NCBI RefSeq assembly: GCF_030161575.1
Contig: NZ_BSUL01000001.1
Span: 2,151,809 to 2,215,808 of the forward strand
DNA from: Arenivirga flava
Lineage (GTDB): Bacteria > Actinomycetota > Actinomycetes > Actinomycetales > Microbacteriaceae
Length of the DNA: 64,000 nt
Direction: 5' to 3'
Numbering within the stretch: position 1 is the stretch's first letter; every line of letters starts with the position of its first letter. This document shows positions 33,278 through 41,624 of the stretch, piece after piece. Made by a program: the position numbers and the translations under genes. The notes under the pieces are model-generated. The model was given only the letters and a program-made list of their open reading frames with translations. It was not told where the DNA came from and made no database searches.

Positions 33278-34858
33278 GTGGACAAGACGACGAAGAGATG
33301 GGCCGGCGTGCTTGCCGCGGCGGCGGCGGCGATGCTGGCGGCGTGTTCGACGCCTGCACCGAAGCCGTCGAATACCCCCAATGATGATGCGTTGGCGTCG
33401 TACTACCAGCAAGATCTCGAGTTCGGTCCCTGCGACGACTTCGCGCTGACGGATGCGGAGCGCGCGACCTATGAGATGGCGGCGGCGATCATCGAGTGCG
33501 GCCGTCTCGACGTGCCCGTCGATTACGACCGGCCCGAGGCCGAGAGCGCGTCGATCGCGGTCTTGCGAGTGCCGGCGCAGGGCAGTGAGCGCATCGGCTC
33601 GTTGGTGCTCAACCCGGGCGGGCCCGGCCAGGGCGGAGCCAGCTACGCGACCCTGGTCGCGGGCATCCTCGCGCAATCGGAGAGCCCGGTTCTGCAGCAC
33701 TTCGACATCGTGGGCTTCGACCCGCGCGGGGTGGGAGCGAGCACGCCGGCGATCGACTGCTTCACCGACGAGCAGCGCGACGCGGACGACGACCTCACCA
33801 TGCCGACCCTCCTGCCCTCGGGCAACGATTGGACGGACGAGTCCGCGCAGGAGTTCGCCGACGCTTGCGCGGAGCGCTCCGGCGGCGATGCGATGCTCGC
33901 CAACCTCGGCACCCGTGACGTCGCTCGTGACATGGACGTGCTGCGCGCCGCGCTCGGCGACGAGCAGCTCACCTACGCGGGTTGGAGCTACGGCACCCGA
34001 CTGGGAGCGGTGTACGCCGAGATGTTCCCCGAGAACGTGCGCGCGATGGCCCTGGACGGCGTGATGAACCCGATCCAGAACACCTTCGACCGCTCAGTCG
34101 ACCAGGCCCGCGGATTCCAGAGCAGCTTCGACAAGATGGCCAAGTGGTGTGCAGAGGAGACCGACGCGTGCCCGCTCGGCACCGACCCCACGGTCGCATC
34201 TGCAGCCTTCCAGCAGATCCTCGTTCCCTTGAAGGACGCGCCGGTCCCTGCCGGTGACGGCCGCACGCTCGACTATGACGGTGCGCTGCTCGGCACGGTC
34301 GCGGCCCTGTACTCGTCCATCAATTTCCCGACCCTCGTCAACGGGCTCACTGAGATCCAGCAAGGTCGCGGCGATGTGTTGCTGACGTTGCGCAATACCT
34401 TCTCGCAGCGCAACCCCGACGGCTCCTACAACGGTTTCCTCGAGGCGCTCATGGCGATCAACTGCATCGACGAGGACCGACACGACGCCCAGCGCGAGAC
34501 GCAGCTGCGCGAGGCGGTCGCGGAAGTCGCGCCCGCCTTTGACGACGGCGACGTGGTCTCCGCCACCAGCCCCTGCGCCGCGTGGCCCGGCAGCTCAGAG
34601 CTCGGCTTCCCCTACGCCGACGAGGTCGACACCGACTCGCTCGCAGACCTGCTCATCGTGTCGGTCACCGGCGACCCCGCTACGCCCCACGACGGCGCGA
34701 TCCAGCTTGCTGAGCAGCTCGCCAGCCCGCTGCTGACCGTGAATGGCGAGCAGCACGGCGCCATGTTCGTCGGCGGCAGCGCATGTGTCGACGAGATCGT
34801 CAGCGACTATCTTGTGGACTTGACCCCGCCGCCCTCGGACGCCAACTGCTCACTTTAG
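33278..34858 (+). CDS. Secreted lipoprotein peptidase, S33 (tripeptidyl aminopeptidase) type
   Basis: A 526-residue alpha/beta hydrolase. Signal peptide with lipobox AAAMLAACS, then LVLNPGGPGQGGASYATLVA (oxyanion), FDIVGFDPRGVGASTPAIDC, the nucleophile elbow LTYAGWSYGTRLGAVYAEMF and a C-terminal TAP-like domain with SVTGDPATPHDGAI and the His in NGEQHGAMF. These enzymes cleave N-terminal peptides or esters outside the cell. Regulated through the 28-bp operator upstream. Confidence 0.88.
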   Translation: MDKTTKRWAGVLAAAAAAMLAACSTPAPKPSNTPNDDALASYYQQDLEFGPCDDFALTDAERATYEMAAAIIECGRLDVPVDYDRPEAESASIAVLRVPAQGSERIGSLVLNPGGPGQGGASYATLVAGILAQSESPVLQHFDIVGFDPRGVGASTPAIDCFTDEQRDADDDLTMPTLLPSGNDWTDESAQEFADACAERSGGDAMLANLGTRDVARDMDVLRAALGDEQLTYAGWSYGTRLGAVYAEMFPENVRAMALDGVMNPIQNTFDRSVDQARGFQSSFDKMAKWCAEETDACPLGTDPTVASAAFQQILVPLKDAPVPAGDGRTLDYDGALLGTVAALYSSINFPTLVNGLTEIQQGRGDVLLTLRNTFSQRNPDGSYNGFLEALMAINCIDEDRHDAQRETQLREAVAEVAPAFDDGDVVSATSPCAAWPGSSELGFPYADEVDTDSLADLLIVSVTGDPATPHDGAIQLAEQLASPLLTVNGEQHGAMFVGGSACVDEIVSDYLVDLTPPPSDANCSL

Positions 34859-34875
34859 GCCGGTCGCGCGCGAAA

Positions 34876-34906
34876 TCGCGGACGAGCGCCGAGCGCTCGT
34901 CCGCGA
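34876..34906 (+). terminator. Terminator with perfect 14-bp stem
   Basis: TCGCGGACGAGCGC, loop CGA, GCGCTCGTCCGCGA, then CTTTCC. It sits 17 bases after the peptidase stop, separating it from the TetR gene at 34944. Confidence 0.85.
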
Positions 34907-34943
34907 CTTTCCGCGTCGCACGGCGAGACCACTGGAGGATTTC

Positions 34944-35537
34944 ATGAGCAACGAACGACGATCGCAGATCATCACCGCGGCGCGGGAGCTCCTGGCCATC
35001 AACCCCAGGGACACTCTTGCCGTGCGCTCCGTCGCCGAGCGGGCGGGTATCGGCAAGAGCACCCTGCGCCACTACTTCCCAACCCAGCAGGAACTGCGCG
35101 AAGCAGTGCTCGCCTCCTCGTTCGGCTCATCACTGAGCGACCTGCGAATCGCCGACCGCTCGGTGCCGGCCGGCGAGCGCCTTCGCGAGTGCCTTGAACA
35201 GCTCATCCCGCCCATGCACGCCGAGGCGGGCACCGTCGATGGCTGGCTCGACGTACTCACCGCAACCTTCGGCTCGACCGGATCGGGCGAGGCTCGACTG
35301 GCGTGGGCCTCACACGTGCTCCATGCACGCACCCGCGTCACCTCCTGGCTCACGACCCTGGCCGAAGAAGGCGCGGTCGCCGGAGAGCGCGCAGGATTTC
35401 AAGCGCAGTATCTCCTAACGTTCATGGACGGCCTCGCAATTTCCCGGATCCTCCCCGTGGCGCACCTCGAGCCCCACGTCGAGGACGCGCTCTTCCAAAG
35501 TGCCATCGACGCCGTGCTGCTCAAACATCGCGACTGA
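34944..35537 (+). CDS. TetR/AcrR family repressor (second)
   Basis: A 197-residue repressor with the helix-turn-helix LAVRSVAERAGIGKSTLRHYF and a TetR ligand domain. ATG 34944 follows GGAGGATTTC. It lies just past the peptidase terminator and is the best candidate to bind the palindrome at 33201-33228. Confidence 0.9.
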   Translation: MSNERRSQIITAARELLAINPRDTLAVRSVAERAGIGKSTLRHYFPTQQELREAVLASSFGSSLSDLRIADRSVPAGERLRECLEQLIPPMHAEAGTVDGWLDVLTATFGSTGSGEARLAWASHVLHARTRVTSWLTTLAEEGAVAGERAGFQAQYLLTFMDGLAISRILPVAHLEPHVEDALFQSAIDAVLLKHRD

Positions 35538-35608
35538 ACCTTCGAAAACCCCTCCGGAGCAGCACGCAGGCAAGCGCTCGGAACGCCCACGACGCGACAA
35601 CCGACGGG

Positions 35609-35638
35609 GTGTGCGGATAGCCACGGTCATCCGTACAG
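35609..35638. repeat. 30-bp palindromic repeat, copy c
   Basis: GTGTGCGGATAGCCACGG then TCATCCGTACAG. It lies between the convergent TetR (35537) and MarR (35667) genes, a terminator-like position. Confidence 0.7.
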
Positions 35639-35666
35639 ATGGGTGACCGCCACGAGCTCGCTCGGC

Positions 35667-36161
35667 TCAGTTGGTTGCCGACGGCTCCCATGCCGGGGTG
35701 TCGTCGATCACGGCGGTGATCCGGCGACTGGCGGCGGCGAGCTGTCGCACCTGCGCCTCGGTGAGCGAGTCGAAGACAAGCTCCTCGACGAGCGCGTGAT
35801 GCGCGGGCGTCGCCCGAGCCACCTGCTGGCGCCCCTCCTCGGTGAGGACCGCGAGCGTGAACCTGCCGTCGCTCGGATCGACCTCCCGCCGCACCCATCC
35901 CTTCCGCTCGAGTCGTGAGATCGCGCGTGACAGGCGCGACAGCGTGCTGTTGGCGTAGCCGGCGAGCACGCTCATGCGCAGCGCGCGGTCGTCGGTCGCG
36001 TCCAGTGCGTAGAGCAGCCCGTGCTCGTAGTGGGTCACGCCGCTGTCGCGCTGCAGCTGGGCGTCGAGCGCCGCGGGCAGCCGCACGAGCAGGGTCGCGA
36101 TGGCGCCCCACGCCGCGAGCTGCTCGCCGCGCAGACCGGGAGGGGGATCGGATGGGGTCAC
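35667..36161 (-). CDS. MarR family regulator (first)
   Basis: A 164-residue winged-helix protein: LSVLAGYANSTLSRLSRAIS-like recognition region followed by the wing LERKGWVRREVDPSDGRFTL. Divergent from the SDR gene at 36242, with two matching dyads between them, so it most likely represses both. Confidence 0.9.
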   Translation of the reverse strand: MTPSDPPPGLRGEQLAAWGAIATLLVRLPAALDAQLQRDSGVTHYEHGLLYALDATDDRALRMSVLAGYANSTLSRLSRAISRLERKGWVRREVDPSDGRFTLAVLTEEGRQQVARATPAHHALVEELVFDSLTEAQVRQLAAASRRITAVIDDTPAWEPSATN

Positions 36162-36174
36162 CCGGCCAGCCTAG

Positions 36175-36224
36175 ATGACTTGCGCAGGCAAGTCATCCGT
36201 TCTACATTGACTTGCTCAGGCAAG
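36175..36224. promoter_or_regulatory. Two MarR-type operators between MarR and SDR genes
   Basis: ATGACTTGCGCAGGCAAGTCAT (36175-36196) is a dyad with arms ATGACTTGC; TGACTTGCTCAGGCAAG (36208-36224) repeats it. The two are one promoter-length apart in an 80-base divergent region. Confidence 0.75.
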
Positions 36225-36241
36225 CAGGGGAGAGGATCTTC

Positions 36242-37033
36242 GTGGAACTGCAGCTGGCCGGCAGGACGGCGTTCATCAGCGGATCGACGCAGGGCATCGG
36301 GCTCGCGATTGCGACGCAGCTGGCGGAGGAGGGCGCGCGGGTCATCGTCAACGGCCGCAGTCAGGAGGCGGTCGACCGCGCCGTCGCGGAGCTGCGTCGA
36401 GCGCATCCCGGCGCGCGGCACGAGGGCGTCCCGGCGGACTTCGCCGATGACGAGGCCGTGGCCCGGCTGGTCGGCGAACTCGGGGAGGTCGACATCCTGG
36501 TGAACAACGTGGGCGTGTTCGGTCTGGCGGACTTCGCCACCACGGGCGACGAGGACTGGGAGCGCTACTGGCAGGTCAACCTGCTCAGCGCTGTACGCCT
36601 CTCGCGAGCCGTGCTGCCTCGGATGCTCGAGCGGGGAACGGGCCGCGTCCTGCTCATCAGCAGCGAATCGGGCGTGAACGTGCCGGCCGACATGGTGCCC
36701 TACGGCGTGACCAAGGCGGCGCTGATCGCGCTGGGCAACGGCCTCGCGAAGCTCACCCGGGGCACGGCCGTCACGGTCAACACGATCCTCGGCGGGCCCA
36801 CCTATTCGCACGGCGTCGCATCCGTCGTCGAGCGCATCGCCGCGGAGTCGGCCGCGCCGGTCGACGCCATCAAGGCGCACGTCATCGGCGGCAACCGCAC
36901 GACGCTGCTCGAGCGGTTCATCGAGCCGCGGGAGATCGCCGCGCTGGCGGCGTATCTCAGTAGCCCGCTGGCGTCGGCGACGAACGGGGCAGCCCTGCGA
37001 GCGGACGGTGGAGTGCTCACCGGGATGCTCTGA
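36242..37033 (+). CDS. Short-chain dehydrogenase/reductase
   Basis: A 263-residue SDR. NAD(P) motif GSTQGIGLAIATQLAEEGAR, NNVGVFGLADF, catalytic Ser in LLISSESGVNVP and YxxxK in YGVTKAALIALGN. The end LASATNGAALRADGGVLTGM is standard. GTG 36242 is preceded by GGGGAGAGGATCTTC. Paired with the divergent MarR gene, so the substrate is probably the inducer. Confidence 0.9.
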   Translation: MELQLAGRTAFISGSTQGIGLAIATQLAEEGARVIVNGRSQEAVDRAVAELRRAHPGARHEGVPADFADDEAVARLVGELGEVDILVNNVGVFGLADFATTGDEDWERYWQVNLLSAVRLSRAVLPRMLERGTGRVLLISSESGVNVPADMVPYGVTKAALIALGNGLAKLTRGTAVTVNTILGGPTYSHGVASVVERIAAESAAPVDAIKAHVIGGNRTTLLERFIEPREIAALAAYLSSPLASATNGAALRADGGVLTGML

Positions 37034-37122
37034 ACTGCCGCCGTCATGCATTCGCTTTGTTCCTCGACCCGTACGACAAGCCCTCGCGCGCAGCACGCTC
37101 TTCTGTGCAAGCACGGCGTAGG

Positions 37123-37635
37123 TCATGACGTCTGATGTCGACCATTTCGTGGCCTGGCCGAGCGTGGCGGGATGCGGCGCATGTGGTCGCGGATGACGGT
37201 GAGGGTGGCGCCGAGCCCGGCGATCGCGTCCGAGTCGATCGGGTCGAGGAAGAGCTCGCGCAGCACGGCGATGTGCCCGGGGAACACGGCTGCGAGCACG
37301 TCGCGGCCGGCGTCCGTGACGGTCACGTCGACGCCTCGCTCGTCGTCCACGGCGGGGCTGCGCGCCACGAGCCCGGCCTTCTCGAGCAGGCCCACCTGGT
37401 AGGTGAGGCCGCTGCGGCTGTAGACCACGCCGTCGGCGAGCTCGGTCATGCGCCGGGTTCCGGTTGGTGCGTCGCCGAGAGTGGCGAGCAGCTGGAACTG
37501 CACGTAGCTCAGCCCGCCGACTTCCTGCAGCTGCTGCTCGATCGTGTGTCGCAGCAGGCTGCTGACCTCGATGAGTGCGAAGTAGGCGCCGAGCTCGAGT
37601 TCGGTCGGCGGTCGCTGTTCGTCCTGAGAGCTCAT
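37123..37635 (-). CDS. MarR family regulator (second)
   Basis: A 170-residue winged-helix protein (MTELADGVVYSRSGLTYQVG, then LLEKAGLVARSPAVDDERGV for the wing). Divergent from the quinone oxidoreductase-like gene at 37721 with two dyads in the gap. Typical of oxidative or quinone-responsive MarR proteins, although no redox Cys is seen. Confidence 0.9.
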   Translation of the reverse strand: MSSQDEQRPPTELELGAYFALIEVSSLLRHTIEQQLQEVGGLSYVQFQLLATLGDAPTGTRRMTELADGVVYSRSGLTYQVGLLEKAGLVARSPAVDDERGVDVTVTDAGRDVLAAVFPGHIAVLRELFLDPIDSDAIAGLGATLTVIRDHMRRIPPRSARPRNGRHQTS

Positions 37636-37650
37636 GCGCTCATCCTACTT

Positions 37651-37702
37651 GCTTCGAGTTCGAAGCAGGGCTACCTTCGTCTCATCGCTTCGAATTCGAA
37701 GC
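37651..37702. promoter_or_regulatory. Two GCTTCGA-dyads, MarR operators
   Basis: GCTTCGAGTTCGAAGC (37651-37666) and GCTTCGAATTCGAAGC (37687-37702). The two 16-bp dyads differ at one base and are 36 bases centre to centre. They fill the 85-base divergent promoter region. Confidence 0.85.
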
Positions 37703-37720
37703 ACCTAGGCGAAGGAGTTC

Positions 37721-38656
37721 ATGATGAAGGCAGTGCGTTTCCACCAGGTCGGCGGCCCCGAGGTGCTGCAGTACGGCGAGATCGAGCAGCCGCAGCCTGG
37801 TGCGGGCCAGGTTCGTATCCGCGTTGCCGCGTCGGCGTTCAACGCGGCCGATAACGGCATGCGGGCCGGCTTCCTCCCGATCCCGATCCAGCTCCCGCAC
37901 GTGCCCGGCTACGACGTCTCCGGAGTCATCGACGCCGTAGGCGACGGCGTCGAGGGACTCGAGACCGGCCAGGCGGTCATCGGCTTCCTGCCCATGACGA
38001 CGGACGGTGGTGCAGCCGAGTACGTCGTCGCACCGGCCGATGCTGTCGTCGGGGCGCCGTCGAGCATTCCACTCGCCGATGCAGCCGCGCTGCCATCGGT
38101 CGCGTTGACGGCGTGGCAGGCGCTGTTCGACGACGGCCAGCTCATCGCAGGCCAGCGGCTGCTGATCGTCGGCGCCGGAGGTGTGGTCGGCAAGTATGCG
38201 GTCGCCCTCGCCAAGCGCGCCGGCGCCCACGTCATCGCGACCGCGAGTCCGCGCAGTGCGGACGCCGTTCGTGCCGCTGGCGCCGACGAGATCATTGATA
38301 GGACCGTCGCGACACCGCTCGAAGCGCTGCACGGTCAGGTCGACGTGCTGCTCAACCTCGCTCCCATCGAGCCGGACGAGTTCACTGCGCTGGTGGATCT
38401 CGTTCGCGACGGTGGCCGGGTGGTGAGTACGACGGCGTGGATGGCGGCGCCGGTCGACGAGGCCCGTGGCGTCGACAGCAAGGTCGTCTTCGTGCTGCCG
38501 AATCGCGAGCGCCTGCAGGAGCTTGTGGAGCTCGTCGACGATGGATCGCTGACCGTCGAGGTCTCGCGGCGGATCCCGCTGACCGAACTGCCCGTCCTGC
38601 ACGCCGAGGCCGCCGCGGGCCGCATTCCCGGCAAGGTCATCGTCATCCCCGAGTGA
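37721..38656 (+). CDS. NADPH-dependent quinone oxidoreductase-like MDR protein
   Basis: A 311-residue MDR. MKAVRFHQVGGPEVLQYGEI, PHVPGYDVSGVIDAVGDGVE, the cofactor motif LLIVGAGGVVGKYAVALAKR and the end AAAGRIPGKVIVIPE are the pattern of zinc-free quinone reductases. AAGGAG precedes the ATG. Likely de-repressed by the MarR protein at 37123. Confidence 0.9.
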   Translation: MMKAVRFHQVGGPEVLQYGEIEQPQPGAGQVRIRVAASAFNAADNGMRAGFLPIPIQLPHVPGYDVSGVIDAVGDGVEGLETGQAVIGFLPMTTDGGAAEYVVAPADAVVGAPSSIPLADAAALPSVALTAWQALFDDGQLIAGQRLLIVGAGGVVGKYAVALAKRAGAHVIATASPRSADAVRAAGADEIIDRTVATPLEALHGQVDVLLNLAPIEPDEFTALVDLVRDGGRVVSTTAWMAAPVDEARGVDSKVVFVLPNRERLQELVELVDDGSLTVEVSRRIPLTELPVLHAEAAAGRIPGKVIVIPE

Positions 38657-38676
38657 TCGCGAATGCTATGCAGCTA

Positions 38677-38707
38677 CGGCCCCGCGCTTCGGTGAAGTGC
38701 GGGGCCG
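38677..38707 (+). terminator. Terminator after quinone oxidoreductase
   Basis: CGGCCCCGC and GCGGGGCCG make a 9-bp stem, extended by CTTC-GGT-GAAG inside the loop. Twenty bases after the stop codon. Confidence 0.75.
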
Positions 38708-38718
38708 GGCGCGGTTCG

Positions 38719-38750
38719 GTGTGCGCGATAGACCATGGTCTATCGCACAC
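38719..38750. repeat. 30-bp palindromic repeat, copy d (32 bp here)
   Basis: GTGTGCGCGATAGACC, then ATGG, then TCTATCGCACAC. This is the most symmetrical copy apart from an extra CG in the left arm. It follows the terminator of the quinone oxidoreductase gene. Confidence 0.8.
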
Positions 38751-38821
38751 GTTAGAGCCCGTCATCAGAGCAGATCTCTGGTGCGACATCACACCGCGCG
38801 TGGTGCCGAACACTTTCGGGC

Positions 38822-39001
38822 ATGAGGGAGAACGAGCTTTGGCGCCGCGTGGTCGACAGCGGTGATGAGCGCGCGATCGGCGAGCTCAATGACCACGTCG
38901 ATCGGGTTATTCGCCACGCAGCTCGTACCGCGACTGACCGTCGCGACGCTGAGGACGCCGTGGCCGTCGCGTTCCCCAAGGCTCTAGCGTTGCGAGCGTG
39001 A
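38822..39001 (+). pseudogene. ECF sigma factor, N-terminal remnant
   Basis: MRENELWRRVVDSGDERAIG, ELNDHVDRVIRHAARTATDR and RDAEDAVAVAFPKALALRA are sigma-70 region 2 of an ECF factor, ending at TGA. The IS481 element begins 11 bases later. A matching continuation appears on its far side at 40074, so one sigma gene seems to have been split by the insertion. It has further decayed: the family's LYDRHVDRV is NDHVDRV and a stop lies before the junction. Confidence 0.7.
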
Positions 39002-39008
39002 CGCACGA

Positions 39009-39971
39009 CTAGTTGTAGTTCCCAGTGAGGTTGTGAACGCGGTCGGCGGGCGTGAGCCCGTCGATGCCGGTGTGGGGCCGGTGGTGGTTGTAGTGGTGGA
39101 TCCAGTCGGCGTAGGTCGCTGAGCGGGCTTCGTCGGTGGAGTAGAGCCGTTCGTAGGCCCACTCGGTCGCGAGGGTGCGGTTGAAGCGCTCGACCTTCCC
39201 GTTCGTCTGTGGCCGATAGGGGCGTGTGCGGCGATGCTTGACGTCGCCGAGCGCCGTTGCGAAGGCGCGGGAGCGGTAGCAAGAGCCGTTATCGGTCATC
39301 ACCGCGCTGACGGTGAAGCCCGCGGTCTCGAAGAACGCCCGCGCCCGCAACCAGAACCCGGCCGCGGTCTCCTTGCGCTCGTCCGTGTGCTGCTCGGAGT
39401 AGACCAACCTCGAGTAGCTGTCGATCGCGTGATGCAGGAACGCGTAACCCCGGCCCCGCTTCTTGTTGTGCCGGTTCCCGACCGTGCGGCCGAGCATCCG
39501 GTGCCCGCCGCCGTCAGGGATGCGCCCGAGCTTCTTGATATCGATGTGGACCAGCTCGCCCGGCCGGGTCGCCTCCATCCGGACCGGGGCAGCCTTGCGA
39601 ACGGGGAGCCCGGTGGCCTGATCGAGATGCACCAGGCGTGGCATCCGGTAGCGGGCCAGGACCCGCTCGACCGTGGAGCGCGGGATGCGCAAGCGGTAGC
39701 CGATGCGGTGCGGACCCCAACGGCGGGTGAACCTCAGCGCGACGATCCGCCGCTCCCGCCGCCGCGTCGTCCGCGATGGCGAACGATGCGGCGTTGAGGA
39801 CCGGTCCGTCATCGCCTGCCCGGCCCGGAACCGGGCAGCCCAACGCGACGCGGTCGCGGGCGAGCACTGAAACCGCTCCGCAGCACGGCGCACCGACCAG
39901 CCCTCCTCGACGATCAACCGGGCAAGACGAGTCCTGCCCTCCGGGGTGAATGGCGCGTTAGCGTGGGTCAC
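39009..39971 (-). CDS. IS481-family transposase
   Basis: A 320-residue transposase. N-terminal HTH (LIVEEGWSVRRAAERFQCSP) and rve core with Asp in LVHIDIKKLGRI, Asp in AVMTDNGSCYRSR and Glu in NGKVERFNRTLATEWAY. The stop codon TAG lies in the target duplication CTAG, not in the element. The gene is intact. Confidence 0.9.
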   Translation of the reverse strand: MTHANAPFTPEGRTRLARLIVEEGWSVRRAAERFQCSPATASRWAARFRAGQAMTDRSSTPHRSPSRTTRRRERRIVALRFTRRWGPHRIGYRLRIPRSTVERVLARYRMPRLVHLDQATGLPVRKAAPVRMEATRPGELVHIDIKKLGRIPDGGGHRMLGRTVGNRHNKKRGRGYAFLHHAIDSYSRLVYSEQHTDERKETAAGFWLRARAFFETAGFTVSAVMTDNGSCYRSRAFATALGDVKHRRTRPYRPQTNGKVERFNRTLATEWAYERLYSTDEARSATYADWIHHYNHHRPHTGIDGLTPADRVHNLTGNYN

Positions 39972-40068
39972 GAAGGCCTCCGTGGATGGTGGTGTGTGTC
40001 GTAACTCACATCGTCCCGGAGGCCTTCGCTAACGACCCCAACGTTCACAACCTCCCGAGGAAGTACAA
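39013..40068 (-). mobile_element. IS481-family insertion sequence, complete, CTAG target duplication
   Basis: The ends TTGTAGTTCCCAGTGAGG continuing TTGTGAACG (left) and, reading inward from the right, TTGTACTTCCTCGGGAGG continuing TTGTGAACG are inverted repeats. CTAG flanks both sides (39009-39012 and 40069-40072). About 1.06 kb. Confidence 0.88.
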
Positions 40069-40073
40069 CTAGT

Positions 40074-40190
40074 CGATGGCTGTCCCCCGCCGTGGCTACT
40101 GACAACGCGACGAAAGCGTTGCGGGATCTGCAGCGCTCGGCTGCTGGACATCCCCGATCGGCGCCAAGGACGGCCACTTTGGCATCCCCG
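40074..40190 (+). pseudogene. ECF sigma factor, continuation remnant after the IS
   Basis: The plus strand reads RWLSPAVATDNATKALRDLQ, then RSAAGHPRSAP. This resembles the LPWLLAVATNxxRNxxR segment that joins regions 2 and 4 in many actinobacterial ECF factors. Position directly at the IS end supports one interrupted gene with 38822-39001. Region 4 is not recognisable, so it is dead. Confidence 0.5.
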
Positions 40191-40312
40191 TGCGCCATAG
40201 CTCCGACGGCCGGACTGTCGCCGAATGAGCCTCGGGCGCCCTGGAGAGGAGCATTGCGGTACGCCAGAATTTAGGCGACACTCGACCAATATGTAACTTC
40301 ATCGGGGGCATG

Positions 40313-41617
40313 ATGTCGTTTCTAAAACTAAAGTCCGTGCGTGTTTGCGTCATCGGAGTTGCAACGTTGGCGCTAGTCGGCGGAACGGTCGGCGCTGCGA
40401 ACGCAAACTCAGGCCCTGAAGCGGTCTCGATCGCATTCGATGAGGGCGTCGCTCGTATTTTCTCTGAGGACGGTAGCGAGGTGGCCACTCAGATAACTGA
40501 GGAGACCGAGGCTGAGACAACTCTCGAGGCGACCTTGAGCGGTGGGGAAGCCATCGAGGCTGTCGTCTACGCCGGTCCGCCGCTGGCACCTCCGGTCGCA
40601 CCAACACAGGCGGAGATCGATGCAGCAAGGGACGCGCGCCTGGAAGCACCTCCGGAGTACTTGACCACTGGCGAGAGCGACCGAGAAGAAGGTGTGCTCG
40701 AGGCCGCTGCGGTCGACGACGCCGACTTCGCCCCGTTCTTCGCTGAAGCAGTCACGTCCACTAGCGCCGCATTTGCGTGGGTGGACTCAGACGAGGCGAC
40801 CGCCTACGAAGTAGTTCGTGATGGCGAGCCGATCTGGGAAGGCACGGCAACTGAGTTTTTGGATGAAGGACTGATCGCCGGGACGGACTTCCTTTACGAG
40901 GTCACTTCCTTCGACGCCCAGGGTAAGTCGATCATCACACGCACCATCCCCATTACGACGCTCGGAGAACGCGGCGAGAACCAGACGAGCATGTCGCCGA
41001 TGACGTACCAGCCGTACGGAACCGCCTATCTCTACCGGACCTTCATTCCCGACAACCGCGTCTCCATGGACCTGGCGACCACTTGGGGATGCGGTCAGGC
41101 TTTCAAGCCCAACAGATCCTTCAGTGGCGATGATCGGTCATGGGCGACGCCGCCTGCGTCGACGCCCTTCGATCTCACGACATACCGGAGTTCGGTGTTC
41201 CTCTACGCGAACTGGGACAGCCCCGATGGCATGTCTTACGTCAAGGACGTTTCGCCGACCAAGCTCTACGAGGGCAACAGCCTGATCGAGACCCGCACCG
41301 CCTCGGTGAACGGAATTTCGGTCACCAACCTGCAGATGTCCGGTAGCTTCGCCGGAGCTCGCATCAACCACGAGGTCACGAACCCCTTCTGCGCTGCCGG
41401 CGCAATCAGCTACTCGGTCGACGTGCGCATGTACCGGAACGGTCTCATCGAAACCGTAGGCTGGCGCTACCCGGTCCCGCGCCACGAGATCTACGGACGC
41501 TGGAACAACACCGGCGCCGAGTTTTGGCGCACTATCGGTCAGCTCAGCAACCAGGGCTTCCACTGCTTGACCGGCGCCTGCGGGTCAGAGACCGTCAACC
41601 TGTCGAAGACCTACTAA
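40313..41617 (+). CDS. Secreted protein with fibronectin-III-like domain and unknown C-terminal domain
   Basis: A 434-residue exported protein. The signal peptide ends near TVGAANA-NSG. Then an acidic region (residues 30-130), a fibronectin-III-like module about 145-215 (TSTSAAFAWVDSDEATAYEV, LIAGTDFLYEVTSFDAQGK) and a unique C-terminus of about 210 residues with several Cys (TTWGCGQAF, NPFCAAGAISYS, FHCLTGACGS). An ATG three bases earlier (40310) is possible. Codon use is less GC-rich than core genes, suggesting transfer. Co-transcribed with the membrane gene at 41625. No known function. Confidence 0.75.
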   Translation: MSFLKLKSVRVCVIGVATLALVGGTVGAANANSGPEAVSIAFDEGVARIFSEDGSEVATQITEETEAETTLEATLSGGEAIEAVVYAGPPLAPPVAPTQAEIDAARDARLEAPPEYLTTGESDREEGVLEAAAVDDADFAPFFAEAVTSTSAAFAWVDSDEATAYEVVRDGEPIWEGTATEFLDEGLIAGTDFLYEVTSFDAQGKSIITRTIPITTLGERGENQTSMSPMTYQPYGTAYLYRTFIPDNRVSMDLATTWGCGQAFKPNRSFSGDDRSWATPPASTPFDLTTYRSSVFLYANWDSPDGMSYVKDVSPTKLYEGNSLIETRTASVNGISVTNLQMSGSFAGARINHEVTNPFCAAGAISYSVDVRMYRNGLIETVGWRYPVPRHEIYGRWNNTGAEFWRTIGQLSNQGFHCLTGACGSETVNLSKTY

Positions 41618-41624
41618 GGAGCAC

